Shown: piece by piece, positions 5,069 through 5,205 of the stretch
Numbering within the stretch: the first letter of the stretch is position 1
Layout: every line of letters starts with the position of its first letter
DNA from: Planctomycetaceae bacterium TMED10
GTDB taxonomy: Bacteria; Planctomycetota; Planctomycetia; Pirellulales; UBA7805
Assembly (NCBI GenBank): GCA_002168195.1
Contig: NHBP01000021.1
Location: 77,057-82,261, forward strand
Length of the DNA stretch: 5,205 nt
Direction: 5' to 3'
Notes under the pieces: generated by a model
What the model was told of the DNA's origin: nothing
The model's database searches: none
The model's input: the letters and a program-made list of their open reading frames with translations, nothing else
Program-made: the position numbers and the translations under genes

Positions 5069-5205
5069 ATGACCGACAATTCTTCTAACCCGACCGAAAT
5101 GCCGCACCAAGAAAACAAATCATTTGCGGAAACGGCGCTAGAACTCGGAGGCAAGAGTGCCGAAGAATCTCGGCGAACAGGTGTCATCGACCAAGCCGAT
5201 GATCA
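5069..5205 (+). CDS. N-terminal part of an unrecognised acidic protein, runs off the window
   Basis: An open frame runs from the ATG at 5069 to the right edge with no stop, giving the first 39 complete residues. They are polar and acidic, rich in Asn, Ser, Glu and Asp (for example KSAEESRR), with no signal peptide or membrane segment, and look like a disordered N-terminal extension. I recognise no family. Two other in-frame starts exist, GTG at 5060 and TTG at 5012; an in-frame TAG at 5000-5002 limits the frame upstream. No candidate has a clearly spaced Shine-Dalgarno site. AGGAG at 5030-5034 is 25 bases from the GTG at 5060 and so does not serve it. The gene follows the thiolase by 70 nt on the same strand and may share its transcript, which makes a role in acyl-CoA metabolism possible but unproven. 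Confidence 0.55.
   Translation, partial: MTDNSSNPTEMPHQENKSFAETALELGGKSAEESRRTGVIDQADD

Noticed and set aside
5030..5088. GTG ORF at 5038 just after an AGGAG sequence
   Set aside because: The spacer is only 3 nt and the frame ends after 16 codons at the TAA at 5086.

Overview
The window looks like ordinary chromosomal DNA from a free-living bacterium of intermediate base composition. From memory of family sequences only, with no search run, three proteins resemble versions typical of Planctomycetota. These are the YycJ-like metallo-hydrolase (SLQSGSNGN start, GPGGHLSN and HLSEKNNHP motifs), the 67-residue cold-shock protein with a glycine-rich insert between its RNP motifs, and the FadA-type thiolase ([16 protein letters not shown]). 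A marine or freshwater planctomycete is therefore my best guess, held with moderate confidence. I see no phage, transposon, CRISPR, tRNA or rRNA.

Layout. Five genes on the minus strand occupy about 100-3526. In order of transcription they are a MobA-type molybdopterin guanylyltransferase (3526-2912), a DinB-fold protein (2893-2390), a cold-shock protein (2068-1865), a YycJ/WalJ-type metallo-beta-lactamase-fold protein (1707-907) and a phosphoglycolate-phosphatase-like HAD hydrolase (762-100). The first two are 18 nt apart and very likely co-transcribed. The others are separated by 157-321 nt gaps containing inverted or direct repeats, so they probably have their own expression signals. A 308-bp divergent intergenic region (3527-3834) then leads to a plus-strand FadA-type 3-ketoacyl-CoA thiolase (3835-4998) and the first 39 codons of an unrecognised acidic protein that runs off the right edge.

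How the genes work together. There is no single pathway. The thiolase catalyses the last step of fatty-acid beta-oxidation, but no fadB or acyl-CoA dehydrogenase can be recognised in the window. MobA would finish the molybdenum cofactor as its guanine dinucleotide form, without other moa/mob genes nearby. The HAD enzyme is probably a housekeeping phosphatase, the YycJ-like protein a metal-dependent hydrolase or nuclease, and the cold-shock protein an RNA chaperone.

No clearly new multi-gene system is visible. The signals worth a second look are non-coding: a long hairpin between the cold-shock and YycJ-like genes (1776-1817); a cold-shock 5' region in which two upstream segments can pair with the same downstream segment and which also holds a doubtful 70-codon ORF; and a 13-bp tandem repeat beside an inverted repeat between the YycJ-like and HAD genes.
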